64,000 bases of DNA from Phorcysia thermohydrogeniphila (GTDB lineage: Bacteria; Aquificota; Aquificia; Desulfurobacteriales; Desulfurobacteriaceae): contig NZ_SMFV01000001.1 in the NCBI RefSeq assembly GCF_004339575.1, positions 111,119-175,118 on the forward strand. The letters run 5' to 3'. A program made the translations under genes and the position numbers. The notes beneath the pieces were generated by a model. That model did no database searches. It was not told the DNA's origin and saw only the letters and a program-made list of their open reading frames with translations. This document shows, piece by piece, positions 38,909 to 46,727 of this stretch; positions within the stretch are counted from its first letter, which is position 1, and each line of letters begins with the position of its first letter.

Positions 38909-38975
38909 TAGAAAATAAGCCAAGAAAAAACAAAAGAAGAGAGGGGGGAAGTTTTTCTTATACTCTCCCTTAAGG

Positions 38976-38992
38976 TGCACAAAAATTGTGCA
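38976..38992. promoter_or_regulatory. TGCACAA/TTGTGCA palindromic operator
   Basis: A 17-bp perfect palindrome with 7-base arms around AAA, ending ten bases before the start of the excisionase-like gene, so it covers the promoter or leader. Similar TGCACG half-sites are arrayed before the element's minus-strand operon (48718-48790), suggesting one regulator for both arms. Confidence 0.6.
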
Positions 38993-39001
38993 GGGTGAGG
39001 C

Positions 39002-39205
39002 GTGCCTAAGGAGCTCTTCAACGTAAAAGTTTACTCTGTGAAGGAAATAGCACGGCTCTTGGGAAAGTCGGAGTCCACCATTCGTCGTTACATCTACGAC
39101 GGCCAGCTGGGGGCTATTCAGATAGGCCGTGAGTACCTAATCCCGGAGAGTGAGCTCTTTGCCTTCATCAAGAAAAACCAGACCAAACCTAACATTTGGA
39201 GGTAG
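39002..39205 (+). CDS. Excisionase-family helix-turn-helix protein
   Basis: 67 residues from GTG39002 (GGGTGAGG upstream). The MerR/Xis-like winged helix is clear: YSVKEIARLLGKSESTIRRYIYDG, then LGAIQIGREYLIPESEL. It probably acts as recombination directionality factor or repressor for the element, and may bind the adjacent palindrome. It is separated by two bases from the next gene. Confidence 0.85.
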   Translation: MPKELFNVKVYSVKEIARLLGKSESTIRRYIYDGQLGAIQIGREYLIPESELFAFIKKNQTKPNIWR

Positions 39206-39207
39206 CT

Positions 39208-40524
39208 ATGGCAGAAGAAAAGGAACTCCAGACCGGAGTTGTTGATGTGAACTCCCCGGAAGAGGTATTTAAGGCTTTACGTGGTGAGATTACCCGTATA
39301 ACTATCATGCGGGACGGTAAAGTTCTGGATAGAGCCCTACCAGAAGAAGTTGACGATGATGTTGTCTTTTGGGTAAAGGAAAAATACGGCGGCGGTAAGT
39401 ATCAGCTTATCCTTTTTGGAGCGGACGGAAGAGTAAAGAAGAGACTTTCTTTTGCGATTGACGGAACTCCTAAGTTCCCGCAAGAGGAGAAGGAGGGAAG
39501 TAAAGACGCAATGGTGGAGCTCCTTTCTAAGCTGGTTGAAAAGTTAGAAGAGAAAAGGCGTTCCCCTTCTGAATCTGAATTAACTACTGTCTTTGAAAAG
39601 ATGATGGAAATGCAAATGGAAAACACAAAGACGATTATTGAGCTCCTCAAAAACGAGAAACCAAAAGAGAAGGGATTCTTAGATAGTCTGATTGATAAGG
39701 TTCTCTCTAACCCGCAAATATTACTTGCGGCCGGTAGCGGACTCTGGAAGTTAATTCAAAAGGCTATCGCTAATAAGAATGAGCTCCTTGAACTTATCAA
39801 GGTGGCCAAAGATGACCCCGAACTTAAAGAGCTTGCCATTCAGGCCGTAGGTGCTAAGTATGGAGGCGGTGGAGGAATCATTGACAGGATTCTTTCTAAT
39901 CCTGAGCTCCTTAACAAAACTCTTGACATAGTGAATAAGGCTCTTGCCATTCGTGAGGCTGGCCAGAATCCAATTCCAACGGTAAAGAGGGAGCTCCACA
40001 AGTTGGCCAGAAATGGCCAGCAGATAAAACAGTCCACAACCGTTGTGGATACTCCTGTGGACAGCGGGAAGATAAACGAGGTAAGGGGTGAAGAGGTGAG
40101 CGTTGTAGGCGTGCAGGAAGTAGTAGCTCTTGGTACTAAGATTCTGGACTTAGCCGAAAAGGGAGCTAACGCAGGCCAGATATGGGATTCTTTAAGCGAT
40201 GAAGAGATTGACATTCTGATAGCTCTAACAGAACAATACGGCATAAAGGATTCGGAAGGACTTGTTAGGTTACTTGAAGAGCTCCCGGTTCCCCGCTTTA
40301 CCGTTGCAGGCTACATAGATGCTGTGAAGAGACACAAGGCGGTTATTGATGAGCTCCTTTCCTACTTGTTTGCTGAGGAAGTAGGGGAAGATTCTCAGGA
40401 AGGACCACAGGAAAGTGAGCAGGTGTATATGCAGGTGGTAGATGAGCAGGTAAATAGGGAGACTACAGGAGACCTATCAGGTGAATTACAGGCGAATCAC
40501 AGGAAGATTACAGGTGAGGGGTAG
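39208..40524 (+). CDS. Unknown 438-aa element protein, possibly structural
   Basis: Starts at ATG39208 with GGAGG five bases upstream. The N-terminal domain includes VFWVKEKYGGGKYQLILFG and ends in a charged coiled-coil linker (about 85-135). Two copies of a LID(K/R)xLSNPxxL segment follow (about 155 and 215), with a hydrophobic stretch ILLAAGSGLWKLIQ that might touch membrane. The C-terminus is acidic and Gln-rich; its DNA is the CAGG repeat array. No known replication, capsid or packaging motif was seen. A virion or scaffold role is a guess. Confidence 0.6.
   Translation: MAEEKELQTGVVDVNSPEEVFKALRGEITRITIMRDGKVLDRALPEEVDDDVVFWVKEKYGGGKYQLILFGADGRVKKRLSFAIDGTPKFPQEEKEGSKDAMVELLSKLVEKLEEKRRSPSESELTTVFEKMMEMQMENTKTIIELLKNEKPKEKGFLDSLIDKVLSNPQILLAAGSGLWKLIQKAIANKNELLELIKVAKDDPELKELAIQAVGAKYGGGGGIIDRILSNPELLNKTLDIVNKALAIREAGQNPIPTVKRELHKLARNGQQIKQSTTVVDTPVDSGKINEVRGEEVSVVGVQEVVALGTKILDLAEKGANAGQIWDSLSDEEIDILIALTEQYGIKDSEGLVRLLEELPVPRFTVAGYIDAVKRHKAVIDELLSYLFAEEVGEDSQEGPQESEQVYMQVVDEQVNRETTGDLSGELQANHRKITGEG
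40396..40516 (+). repeat. Iteron-like array of ten CAGG motifs
   Basis: CAGG starts at 40396, 40408, 40420, 40432, 40447, 40466, 40478, 40489, 40500 and 40511. Most spacings are 11-12 bases, about one helical turn, so the motifs lie on one DNA face. The last four units approximate ATTACAGGTGA. It lies in the 3' end of the preceding gene. Phased short direct repeats like this are typical of replication iterons or recombination enhancers. Confidence 0.6.
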
Positions 40525-40539
40525 GTTTTGGCAGAGAAA

Positions 40540-40563
40540 GAGGGTCTTTTTGACCCTCGTTTT
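40540..40563 (+). terminator. Rho-independent-type terminator
   Basis: GAGGGTC, loop TTTTT, GACCCTC, then GTTTT. A clean 7-bp stem after the 438-aa gene. Confidence 0.75.
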
Positions 40564-40585
40564 ACAAAATTAGTATTTTGTAAAA
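40560..40585. repeat. Perfect 11-base inverted repeat before the recombinase gene
   Basis: TTTTACAAAAT (40560-40570) and ATTTTGTAAAA (40575-40585) flank TAGT. Two 10-11-base arms around a short core resemble a tyrosine-recombinase core site, and it lies 25 bp upstream of such a gene. An operator is the alternative. Confidence 0.55.
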
Positions 40586-40610
40586 TCGGCGGGATAGCGT
40601 AAGTAAGACA

Positions 40611-41258
40611 ATGGCTAAAGGCAGATTAAGGCTTGAAGATGTCCCAAGTTGGGAAGAGGTTCTTAGGCTGTGGGATTTCGTCCTTGACAGGTTCATAGGT
40701 GCAGGTGAGGAGGCAGAGAAGGTAAGGAGGGAGCTCCTACGGGAGGGATTCCGTCCTATCTATGGCCTTCGGGAAGTTTGCTTTTTCGGCCTGCTTTTCT
40801 TTACAGGGTGTAGGGTTAGTGAGCTCCTTGCTATACGGAAAAAGGACGTCAATCTCTTGAAAAAGGTGATTTTGATACGGCAGTTAAAGAAGAGGAAAGG
40901 GGAGGAGCTCGTAAGGGAGGTTCTCCTTCCTCCACCGGTAGAGGAGTATGTAAGAGAGTACGTTTTGAGGGAAGTTAAAGGGGAGGAGCTCCCTCTTTTT
41001 GAGTTTACCCGTCAAAGAGCGTGGCAGTTGGTTAGGGAGCTCACGGAAAAGGTTTTGGATAGGCCACTACATCCTCACGTTTTTAGGCATGCTTTTGCTA
41101 TTAGGCTGTTGAAAACCATTTCTAATTTGGAATACGTTAGGCGGTTATTGGGACACAAGGACTATGATACCTTAAAGCATTACTTGGATTTTACGATTGA
41201 GGATATGAAGGAGGAGCTCCTTTCTAAGACTTTTGGAGAGACTGCAAAACAGAAATGA
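40611..41258 (+). CDS. Short tyrosine recombinase (element integrase)
   Basis: 215 residues with a complete catalytic set: Arg in TGCRVSELLAI, Lys near RQLKKRKGEE, HPHVFRHAFAIRLL, Gly-His in LLGHKDYDTL and Tyr in KHYLDF. The N-terminal core-binding part is only about 50 residues, shorter than in Xer proteins, as in some archaeal-virus and plasmid integrases. Its 3' end overlaps the HEPN gene by 35 bases on the opposite strand. Confidence 0.88.
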   Translation: MAKGRLRLEDVPSWEEVLRLWDFVLDRFIGAGEEAEKVRRELLREGFRPIYGLREVCFFGLLFFTGCRVSELLAIRKKDVNLLKKVILIRQLKKRKGEELVREVLLPPPVEEYVREYVLREVKGEELPLFEFTRQRAWQLVRELTEKVLDRPLHPHVFRHAFAIRLLKTISNLEYVRRLLGHKDYDTLKHYLDFTIEDMKEELLSKTFGETAKQK

Positions 41259-41601
41259 TGTATTCGGCTTTTTTGAAAGCTTTTACAGCTTCTTCCTTTT
41301 CTATATCAAAGGCAGGCTGATAGTCAGCATCTTCTCTCATCTTCCTCAAAGAGTGAATAAAAGCTGGAATCGTCTTTCTGTATTCGTCCGGTAGGTATTG
41401 ACCTATGTGAGAAGGGACAAATTGATGTAAGCGCTTCCTGTTCCAATCAACTTTCTTATGATTTTCATCTATCCATAGGGCAGCGTAAAGCAATGCTGCA
41501 TAATAACTACGTGCTATTATTGTTCTGTATACTCCCTCATTACCCCTCTTTTTCAAGAGAGACCTACATAACTCCAAAATTTGAATCGGAAACTCTTTCA
41601 T
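41224..41601 (-). CDS. HEPN-domain protein
   Basis: 125 residues, all helical. ARSYYAALLYAALWI and the following RLHQFV, then LRKMREDADYQ and AFKKAEYIIS, match HEPN proteins. The strict R-x4-6-H nuclease motif is not certain (RKRLH has three intervening residues at most), so RNase activity is doubtful. It is coupled by ATGA overlap to the small upstream gene, giving a toxin-antitoxin-like pair. Confidence 0.68.
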   Translation of the reverse strand: MKEFPIQILELCRSLLKKRGNEGVYRTIIARSYYAALLYAALWIDENHKKVDWNRKRLHQFVPSHIGQYLPDEYRKTIPAFIHSLRKMREDADYQPAFDIEKEEAVKAFKKAEYIISVLQSLQKS

Positions 41602-41855
41602 ACTAAGGAAATCCCCACCTTTTTGCCCAATTTCTTCTGAAGGGTCTGCTCAAGGTTGACAAGTTCTACTATATCTTGAGGAGTAGGAGAAATTTTTACA
41701 ATCATCGCTTTTTGATATGTAGGAGCAAAAGGAGAGATGGCCATCTTAACTTTTTTAACCCTATACCCCTTCTCCTCTAAAAATTTCAACGTTGTTTCAT
41801 AAGCCTTAGCAAGGTCTTGGTCTTCAACTTTGGCAGGGTTCTTTATTACCTTCAT
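41598..41855 (-). CDS. Small partner of the HEPN protein
   Basis: 85 residues from ATG41855 (GGAG six bases upstream). The middle is beta-like (YRVKKVKMAISPFAPTYQKAMIVKIS), and the C-terminal LGKKVGISLV resembles the end of minimal nucleotidyltransferases, the usual HEPN partners, but the GSxxxGxxxxxSDxD signature is absent. It could be an antitoxin. It shares a 4-base overlap with the HEPN gene. Confidence 0.6.
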   Translation of the reverse strand: MKVIKNPAKVEDQDLAKAYETTLKFLEEKGYRVKKVKMAISPFAPTYQKAMIVKISPTPQDIVELVNLEQTLQKKLGKKVGISLV

Positions 41856-41878
41856 GGCCAGCTCCAAAAACAGTTCAC

Positions 41879-42436
41879 TTAAAAAGTTTTTGCGTAGGCC
41901 AGAACTTTGTCAAGGTAGCCGGGAGCTCTCCTTCCCCACCTGTAGGCCGTTGGTCCTACGTGATAGGCCTGAATGGCGTCAAAAAGGGTGTGTATTCTGT
42001 ACGGGTGGCCGTACTTAGTTCTTAGAGCATGGAGATATTTAGCGGCAGCTTCGGCCTGTAGGTAGATAGCCCTTTCATCGCTTACTTTGTCAATAGTTCT
42101 CCTAAAGCCGGGAAGAGGGTTGTACTCGTTAAGGGCATCTTGGAGAGCTCCGTTTGTGAGGCCGAAAAGGCCGAAGCTCTTACCGTCTGGATGCATGGAA
42201 CGCAAGTATTCCCTGCTACATCCGGATTCTGTCATACAGATTCCCCAAAGAACCTCGGCCGGTACTCTTTGTTCAAAAGCAACCTTGTCTATCTGCTGTT
42301 TTAAAAGTTCCCTCCATTGAGGAGATAAGGAATCGGCAGAGGAAGGGGAGCTCCCTCCTCCTGTATGAGCGTGAGCTCTTGTAGCAAGAACAAGTATTGC
42401 AACCCCTGCTATCGGGAGAAGGGTTTTAAGCTTCAT
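41879..42436 (-). CDS. Phage-type lytic transglycosylase
   Basis: 185 residues from ATG42436 (GGGAGG upstream; a longer frame would run back into the previous gene). Signal peptide, then an SLT-like domain: VPAEVLWGICMTESGCSREY with the catalytic Glu, FGLFGLTNGALQDA, EAAAKYLHAL and the final IQAYHVGPTAYRWG. It may open the wall at entry or lysis. It overlaps the previous gene by 11 bases. Confidence 0.85.
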   Translation of the reverse strand: MKLKTLLPIAGVAILVLATRAHAHTGGGSSPSSADSLSPQWRELLKQQIDKVAFEQRVPAEVLWGICMTESGCSREYLRSMHPDGKSFGLFGLTNGALQDALNEYNPLPGFRRTIDKVSDERAIYLQAEAAAKYLHALRTKYGHPYRIHTLFDAIQAYHVGPTAYRWGRRAPGYLDKVLAYAKTF

Positions 42437-42821
42437 CTTTGCCTCCCGGTTCCACCTCTTTGAGGACCTTTTTGAGTTTCGGCAGTAGAAAAGTACGGAC
42501 GTCCTCGGCAATCTTTAAGAGTAGTTTCTGACCAGCTTCACTTACTTGCTTTTCTGCCTCTTCTTCTACAGCCCAAACTTTTTCGTAAAGGGAAAGCAAG
42601 TATTTAGCGTCCTCATCTCCTTGCTGGGCATCTACAAGTATTTCTCCCATGTTTTTGTAACCACCCCTCTTTTGGGCTTCCCGGTAAAAGAATTCATCCG
42701 TGAGGTAATTAAGCGTTTCTATAGTGGCCTGCCTTAGTTCTTCCTCCGTGAGCTCCCCACGGTAGTTTTGCTGTATGAGACCGTCAACTTTGAGCATTCT
42801 TGCGGTGAGTTTGAGTTTCAT
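42426..42821 (-). CDS. Unknown helical element protein
   Basis: 131 residues from ATG42821 (GGAGGG four bases upstream; ATG42824 is adjacent). Predicted all-helical, acidic/basic mixed (LTEEELRQATIETLNYLTDEF). No recognised family. Lies between a beta-rich protein gene and the lytic transglycosylase. Confidence 0.65.
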   Translation of the reverse strand: MKLKLTARMLKVDGLIQQNYRGELTEEELRQATIETLNYLTDEFFYREAQKRGGYKNMGEILVDAQQGDEDAKYLLSLYEKVWAVEEEAEKQVSEAGQKLLLKIAEDVRTFLLPKLKKVLKEVEPGGKDEA

Positions 42822-42832
42822 CATTCCCTCCT

Positions 42833-43462
42833 TTAAAGAGCTCCGTATCCTGAACCGCTCCATAGTACGTTAATTGGACGGCCTGAATCGTCTTTCATGA
42901 TTCCACGGAAGAGCGTTTTAAAGGTTGCTCTTGGCAAGTTAGCGTAAGGGGAAGTTATCACTCCATACCAACTGACCGCCGCTGGTGAATAAACCTCTAA
43001 TAAGCCGTAGAGGGCGGAAGCTTCAATCCTCACGCAACAAGCAACCAAGAGGGAAAAGAAGGGAGAACGGGTATCACGCTTAATAAAGCAAGGATGTACA
43101 AAAGAGCGGCTACCTCCGGATGTAGCGGGAAGTTCTACTATGCCGGAACCGTGTATCTCCAGAGAAGCCACGTACGAATGGGTAAGCCCGTAGATTTCTC
43201 CTTCTTTTGATTTTCCTACTCTCAGCCTTTTTCCGTTCAAAAACAGCCTTACGTTTTTTCCGCCTATGTCAATTATGCCGACTTCTTCATTCCAAAAAAC
43301 ATCTGACGTCAGGTGTATGTCAATGTTTACAGCCTGAGCAGTTAAGGCTTCTTTTAGGGAGGTAGCATCTTCAACGTAAAAGGTTCTTTGAATCCTGCCT
43401 GCTAAGCTTTTTACTTTTTCTATCTCTGACTTAACTCTTGCGTCATATTGACCCCTAAACAT
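42833..43462 (-). CDS. Beta-rich protein, possible receptor-binding or spike protein
   Basis: 209 residues, GGAGG upstream of ATG43462. After a short helix, the segment EDATSLKEALTAQAVNIDIH, then GGKNVRLFLNGKRLRV, reads like the beginning of a pectate-lyase-type beta helix, as in phage tail spikes. The second half is Ser/Gly/aromatic-rich (GSGIVELPATSGGSRSF; VYSPAAVSWYGV). Placement among lysis genes would suit a spike. This remains a fold-level guess. Confidence 0.6.
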   Translation of the reverse strand: MFRGQYDARVKSEIEKVKSLAGRIQRTFYVEDATSLKEALTAQAVNIDIHLTSDVFWNEEVGIIDIGGKNVRLFLNGKRLRVGKSKEGEIYGLTHSYVASLEIHGSGIVELPATSGGSRSFVHPCFIKRDTRSPFFSLLVACCVRIEASALYGLLEVYSPAAVSWYGVITSPYANLPRATFKTLFRGIMKDDSGRPINVLWSGSGYGAL

Positions 43463-43473
43463 CCAGTCCTCCT

Positions 43474-43857
43474 TTAGCCCTCCTTCTCAAAGTGTGGGAC
43501 ATCTTTAAACGTCCGAAAATGGCCACCCCAGCGGTTATCTTTGCTTAAGGATTCCCAAAAGCGGCCTATCGGCTCAATATCCTCTACGTTCCACGTAAGA
43601 ACAAAAGGTGAGCCGTTGACTATTACAGACGGCTCTTCCCCCGGCCGTGCCGGACGGAAGAGATTAAGGTCTATCGCAAGTCGTTTTAAGTGCTGTGAAT
43701 TCATTGTTCTACTTCTGCCTATCTGCACATAGTACTTTTGCATGTTAGGGTGTCTCCAGAGCTCCCCTCCAGTTGCTACCCATCCACGGCGTTCTATTTC
43801 TTTTATCAACTCCGCAACTTGTCTTAGGAATTCCCATTGTTTCTCCACAAGGCTCAT
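43474..43857 (-). CDS. M15-type peptidase endolysin
   Basis: 127 residues. Zinc site of the M15C (VanY/CwlK-like) L-Ala-D-Glu peptidases: S54-x-H56, D63 in SQHLKRLAIDL, WGGHF (110-114) and the final His122 in VPHFE. This is a common phage endolysin with no signal peptide, so release would need the adjacent holin-like protein, whose stop overlaps this start. Confidence 0.9.
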   Translation of the reverse strand: MSLVEKQWEFLRQVAELIKEIERRGWVATGGELWRHPNMQKYYVQIGRSRTMNSQHLKRLAIDLNLFRPARPGEEPSVIVNGSPFVLTWNVEDIEPIGRFWESLSKDNRWGGHFRTFKDVPHFEKEG

Positions 43858-44336
43858 TTCTCTACCCCTCTCAGCTTCTCAATAGAGCGCAAGCTGAAAT
43901 AACCGATAACGGCTATTTTCAGGAGTTCTGACAGCGTAGTGATGTAGAGGTCCTTCACCTGTATGAGGTTTTGGTCAAGGATGGCCAGAATGGTGTAAGC
44001 CAAGAGGAGATACACAAGGGTAAAAGGCCTTACAAGTTTGGTAACTGTTCCGGCAGCGTTATCAGACAACCACCTTCTTGTGGTTTCTCGGTCTATTGTT
44101 GCCAAGTAGGTGAGCTCCTTTTCTTTCTCTTCAAGGAGTATCTTTTGGAGCTCCTCTTCGTGTTTTAGTTCCAGCTCCTTTAGCTTGACGAGTAGTTCGG
44201 GATTTTGGAGCTCCCCGGGATTGTCCGGTATCTTGACACCAAATTTTTTTTCTACAAAGCCCTTTCCCTTTTGCTTTATCACGTCGGCCAAAAGATTCAG
44301 GCCTGCTGAGGCTAAAGCTCCCGCAAGTGCTAACAC
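43854..44336 (-). CDS. Holin-like protein of the GTA/3TM type
   Basis: 160 residues. Hydrophobic N-terminus (LALAGALASAGLNLLADVI), a long charged helix (ELKHEEELQKILLEEKEKEL), then RWLSDNAAGTVTKLVRPFTL and two membrane helices (LVYLLLAYTILAIL; LLKIAVIGYFSL). The layout and the RW.SDN...LVRP motif fit the 3TM holins first named in gene transfer agents. ATGA overlap couples it to the endolysin. Confidence 0.85.
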   Translation of the reverse strand: MLALAGALASAGLNLLADVIKQKGKGFVEKKFGVKIPDNPGELQNPELLVKLKELELKHEEELQKILLEEKEKELTYLATIDRETTRRWLSDNAAGTVTKLVRPFTLVYLLLAYTILAILDQNLIQVKDLYITTLSELLKIAVIGYFSLRSIEKLRGVEK

Positions 44337-44344
44337 AGCTCACC

Positions 44345-44518
44345 TCACTTGATAAGCCTTAGTAGGTGGTCAACTAAGTAAATCGCCGCTAAGATGCTTC
44401 CTGTCCAAACAGCTATACGTTTTTCTAAGTTGGCTATCCGTTCCATTAGTTTCTCTACGTTGCTTTCTAAGTTTTGCACCTTAACCTCCAGAGCTGTTAT
44501 CCTTTCTTTCGTGTCCAT
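44345..44518 (-). CDS. XhlA-like coiled-coil/membrane lysis accessory protein
   Basis: 57 residues from ATG44518. A heptad-repeat helix (RITALEVKVQNLESNVEKLM) is followed by one membrane segment (VWTGSILAAIYLVDHLL). This is the plan of XhlA-type haemolysis/lysis proteins encoded beside holins. The start lies inside the previous gene's end. Confidence 0.7.
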   Translation of the reverse strand: MDTKERITALEVKVQNLESNVEKLMERIANLEKRIAVWTGSILAAIYLVDHLLRLIK

Positions 44519-44789
44519 TTCTACCCCGTGCAAACTTTACGTTAGCACTTATCTGTAGCGGTTCACCTAAAGACGGTTCAAGGTAGAAAGAGAAGGAGAG
44601 TTCGGCTTTCTTTGCAGACAGTATTTTTTGAACAGGGGAGCTCCCAGTTTTGGTTTTTATGACGTAGCCTTTCGGTTTTTGGGGTGTGCTTTTTTGGGGG
44701 TAACTTTCTGCCCCCACTTTTCCCGTGAGCTCCCCTATTTGATTAGTGAGCTCTATAGCTCCTTTGAGAAAGTTAACTAATTCCTTCAT
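44481..44789 (-). CDS. Unknown small element protein
   Basis: 102 residues. Helical N-terminus (ELVNFLKGAIELTNQIGELT), a Pro/Lys/Thr-rich linker, then a beta-like end (AELSFSFYLEPSLGEPLQIS). No family recognised. It overlaps the XhlA-like gene. Confidence 0.62.
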   Translation of the reverse strand: MKELVNFLKGAIELTNQIGELTGKVGAESYPQKSTPQKPKGYVIKTKTGSSPVQKILSAKKAELSFSFYLEPSLGEPLQISANVKFARGRNGHERKDNSSGG

Positions 44790-44801
44790 TTTTACCTTTC
44801 C

Positions 44802-45320
44802 CTAAGTGCATTTGGGTAATTCTTCGCCAATGAGCTCCACCATTAAGTAGAGCTTGTTTTCATCCAGCGTATCGTCTTCATTGAACTCTACAAGCTCGTA
44901 TTCCTCCTGTGGCTCATAACAGTTGACCAGACCCGTGATAGTCCCTTCTAAGATTACGTCTAAATTTCGGAATATTCTTTTTGCAGGTGGACGGGTCGCT
45001 ATTTCTATCGTCTTTGTAATGGGATGAGGAACTTCATCTACTATCTGGATTTTCTTCTTCCTTTTGAAGCTGAGAATTTCTACTTTGCTGTGGCCGTTCT
45101 CACGGAGGAAAAGGTCGTAAGGGTATACAGCTACGGCACTGTAGGTAAAAGACCCCGTTCCTAATCCAAGGGCCTCGTTGTCTCCTTCTATCCACGCCAC
45201 AGGAGTAGCATAGATGTGGAGCTCTTTCAGGAGAAAAACTTTCCCTTCAGGGATTTGGGCTATTGTAATTTCTTCGGATTTTCCGGTCTCAACAAGAAAG
45301 TCAACAGCCATTACCTTCAT
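44802..45320 (-). CDS. Beta-rich element protein, candidate capsid component
   Basis: 172 residues, GGAGG upstream. Mostly predicted beta strands (KVFLLKELHIYATP; GSFTYSAVAVYPYDLFLREN) with a basic patch (SFKRKKKIQIV) and an acidic C-terminal third. Size and strand-rich composition would suit a single jelly-roll capsid subunit, but I see no signature residue, so this rests on context alone. Confidence 0.6.
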   Translation of the reverse strand: MKVMAVDFLVETGKSEEITIAQIPEGKVFLLKELHIYATPVAWIEGDNEALGLGTGSFTYSAVAVYPYDLFLRENGHSKVEILSFKRKKKIQIVDEVPHPITKTIEIATRPPAKRIFRNLDVILEGTITGLVNCYEPQEEYELVEFNEDDTLDENKLYLMVELIGEELPKCT

Positions 45321-45368
45321 AGAATCCTCCCTGCGGTCGGAAAAGAAAAGAGGGGGAGCTCCCCCTCT

Positions 45369-45701
45369 TTACTCACCTGTATAGCCAAGAACGGCTACGC
45401 CTATTGGTTTTGAAGGTTCGGAGTTACACTCAACAACAAGCTCAAGACTTGTGTTTTTGACTTCTTTGGGGGCTGGAAGTGTAAGCTTTTTGCTTGCAGT
45501 GCTAAAAATTCCACCCCCAAGCGGACGAGGACCAAAGACAGAGTTCCCGGCATCTAAAAGGTCAAGTGTAGAGTCCGCCGGGACATCCGCTATTACGTCG
45601 GTTATCTTAAAGCCGTCGGGAACGGCCACCGTTTGTCTGTTTATCCCTCTCTGTGGGGAGAGGATAAAGAAACTTATCGCATACGCCGTCGCTGTGGACA
45701 T
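45369..45701 (-). CDS. Small beta-rich element protein
   Basis: 110 residues from ATG45701. Alternating strands and turns (TVAVPDGFKITDVIADVPAD; KKLTLPAPKEVKN; LELVVECN) and no charged coiled coil. Probable virion component beside the two other beta-rich proteins. Its start overlaps, or nearly so, the stop of the next gene upstream. Confidence 0.6.
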   Translation of the reverse strand: MSTATAYAISFFILSPQRGINRQTVAVPDGFKITDVIADVPADSTLDLLDAGNSVFGPRPLGGGIFSTASKKLTLPAPKEVKNTSLELVVECNSEPSKPIGVAVLGYTGE

Positions 45702-45702
45702 T

Positions 45703-46140
45703 TTAGCCCTCCTCACCCTCTATCTCTATGAAGAGGTCTACCGGGTTCTGGTTGGCAGAGGGTTTTTCATAGCTGATTACAACGTTGTACTCACCACCAG
45801 CAGGAACTACGATTTCTACCGGAAAGCCATAAGCGTGGTCGGTCGTGTAGGGGTTACACTCTTTTGTCCTGAAAAAGGCAGGACCACACTCAACTTTCTT
45901 TCCAGTTTGTCCCTCAATCGTAACAACCGCACCTTGAACGGCCTTTTGGACTTCTTTTGGGTCAGTTCCCGGAGCTCCATGAATCATTAGTTTGTATATC
46001 CTCAGCTTGGAAGAGGCAGGAGCTACGGGTTCTTTTCCTTTTGAGTACCTATCCTCGGCTGTCTGCTTAAATGGTTGAATAGTTCCAGTCATCTCTGGCT
46101 TAACTGTAAACTTAGCCCAGTTTACGTATGGCCTTGGCAT
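45703..46140 (-). CDS. Beta-rich element protein, candidate capsid component
   Basis: 145 residues from ATG46140 (GGAGG five bases upstream). An extended polar N-terminus (VNWAKFTVKPEMTGTIQPF) precedes strands such as LRIYKLMIHGAPG, GAVVTIEGQTG, GFPVEIVVPAGGEYNVVISY and DLFIEIEGEEG. Two cysteines flank a short loop. The strand pattern could form a jelly roll; unproven. Confidence 0.6.
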   Translation of the reverse strand: MPRPYVNWAKFTVKPEMTGTIQPFKQTAEDRYSKGKEPVAPASSKLRIYKLMIHGAPGTDPKEVQKAVQGAVVTIEGQTGKKVECGPAFFRTKECNPYTTDHAYGFPVEIVVPAGGEYNVVISYEKPSANQNPVDLFIEIEGEEG

Positions 46141-46163
46141 CTCTACCTCCCTCAAATGTTTTT

Positions 46164-46706
46164 TTAAAGGCTAAAAGCGTTTTCTCTTTCGGAAACTTCG
46201 GGTATTTCAACCCCTTCAAGTCCTTCAAGCTCGTAAGGAACGTCGTAAGGTTCGTCTTCCCCATGAAGAGAAATAACGTTTCTTCCCTTAAAGACAAAAC
46301 GGTCAATTAAGTTGATGATGATTTTTGCCCCTGCACCGGCCGTTATGCCCATCGCAAACTCTTTTCTTCTCCCCCCTTTCTTTAAGAGCAGAAGGCCTGT
46401 TGCAAGAGTGGTTACATCTCCAAGTGAAACAGGAAGAGAAGGAACTGGAATCTTGCTAAAGACGTAGTTGTCAAGTAGTTTTCCGCCTGCAAGTCCTACG
46501 GCCGCACCTGCAGAAATTTCAAGGAGGGCGTTTGAATCACGGGCAGGGTTAGCGATAATCACAACATTCCTGCTCTTCCCTCTGTTTGATACGGATGTTC
46601 TTTTGGTGCTCTTTTGGCCTTTTGAGCTCCTTCTGGAGCTCTTTCTTTTTCTCTCCTTTGTCTCCTTTGAAGGATTGATTACCATTCCTATGAGCTCCTT
46701 TGGCAT
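46164..46706 (-). CDS. Element membrane protein with very basic N-terminus
   Basis: 180 residues. Residues 10-45 are dense in Lys/Arg/Ser (KERKRKSSRRSSKGQKSTKR), as in DNA-condensing virion proteins. Then two or three hydrophobic Gly/Ala-rich segments follow (LEISAGAAVGLAGGKLL; VTTLATGLLLL; FAMGITAGAGAKIIINLI) and an acidic tail. It might tether nucleic acid to a membrane. Confidence 0.65.
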   Translation of the reverse strand: MPKELIGMVINPSKETKERKRKSSRRSSKGQKSTKRTSVSNRGKSRNVVIIANPARDSNALLEISAGAAVGLAGGKLLDNYVFSKIPVPSLPVSLGDVTTLATGLLLLKKGGRRKEFAMGITAGAGAKIIINLIDRFVFKGRNVISLHGEDEPYDVPYELEGLEGVEIPEVSERENAFSL

Positions 46707-46727
46707 CTCTTACCTCCATTTGGGTTT

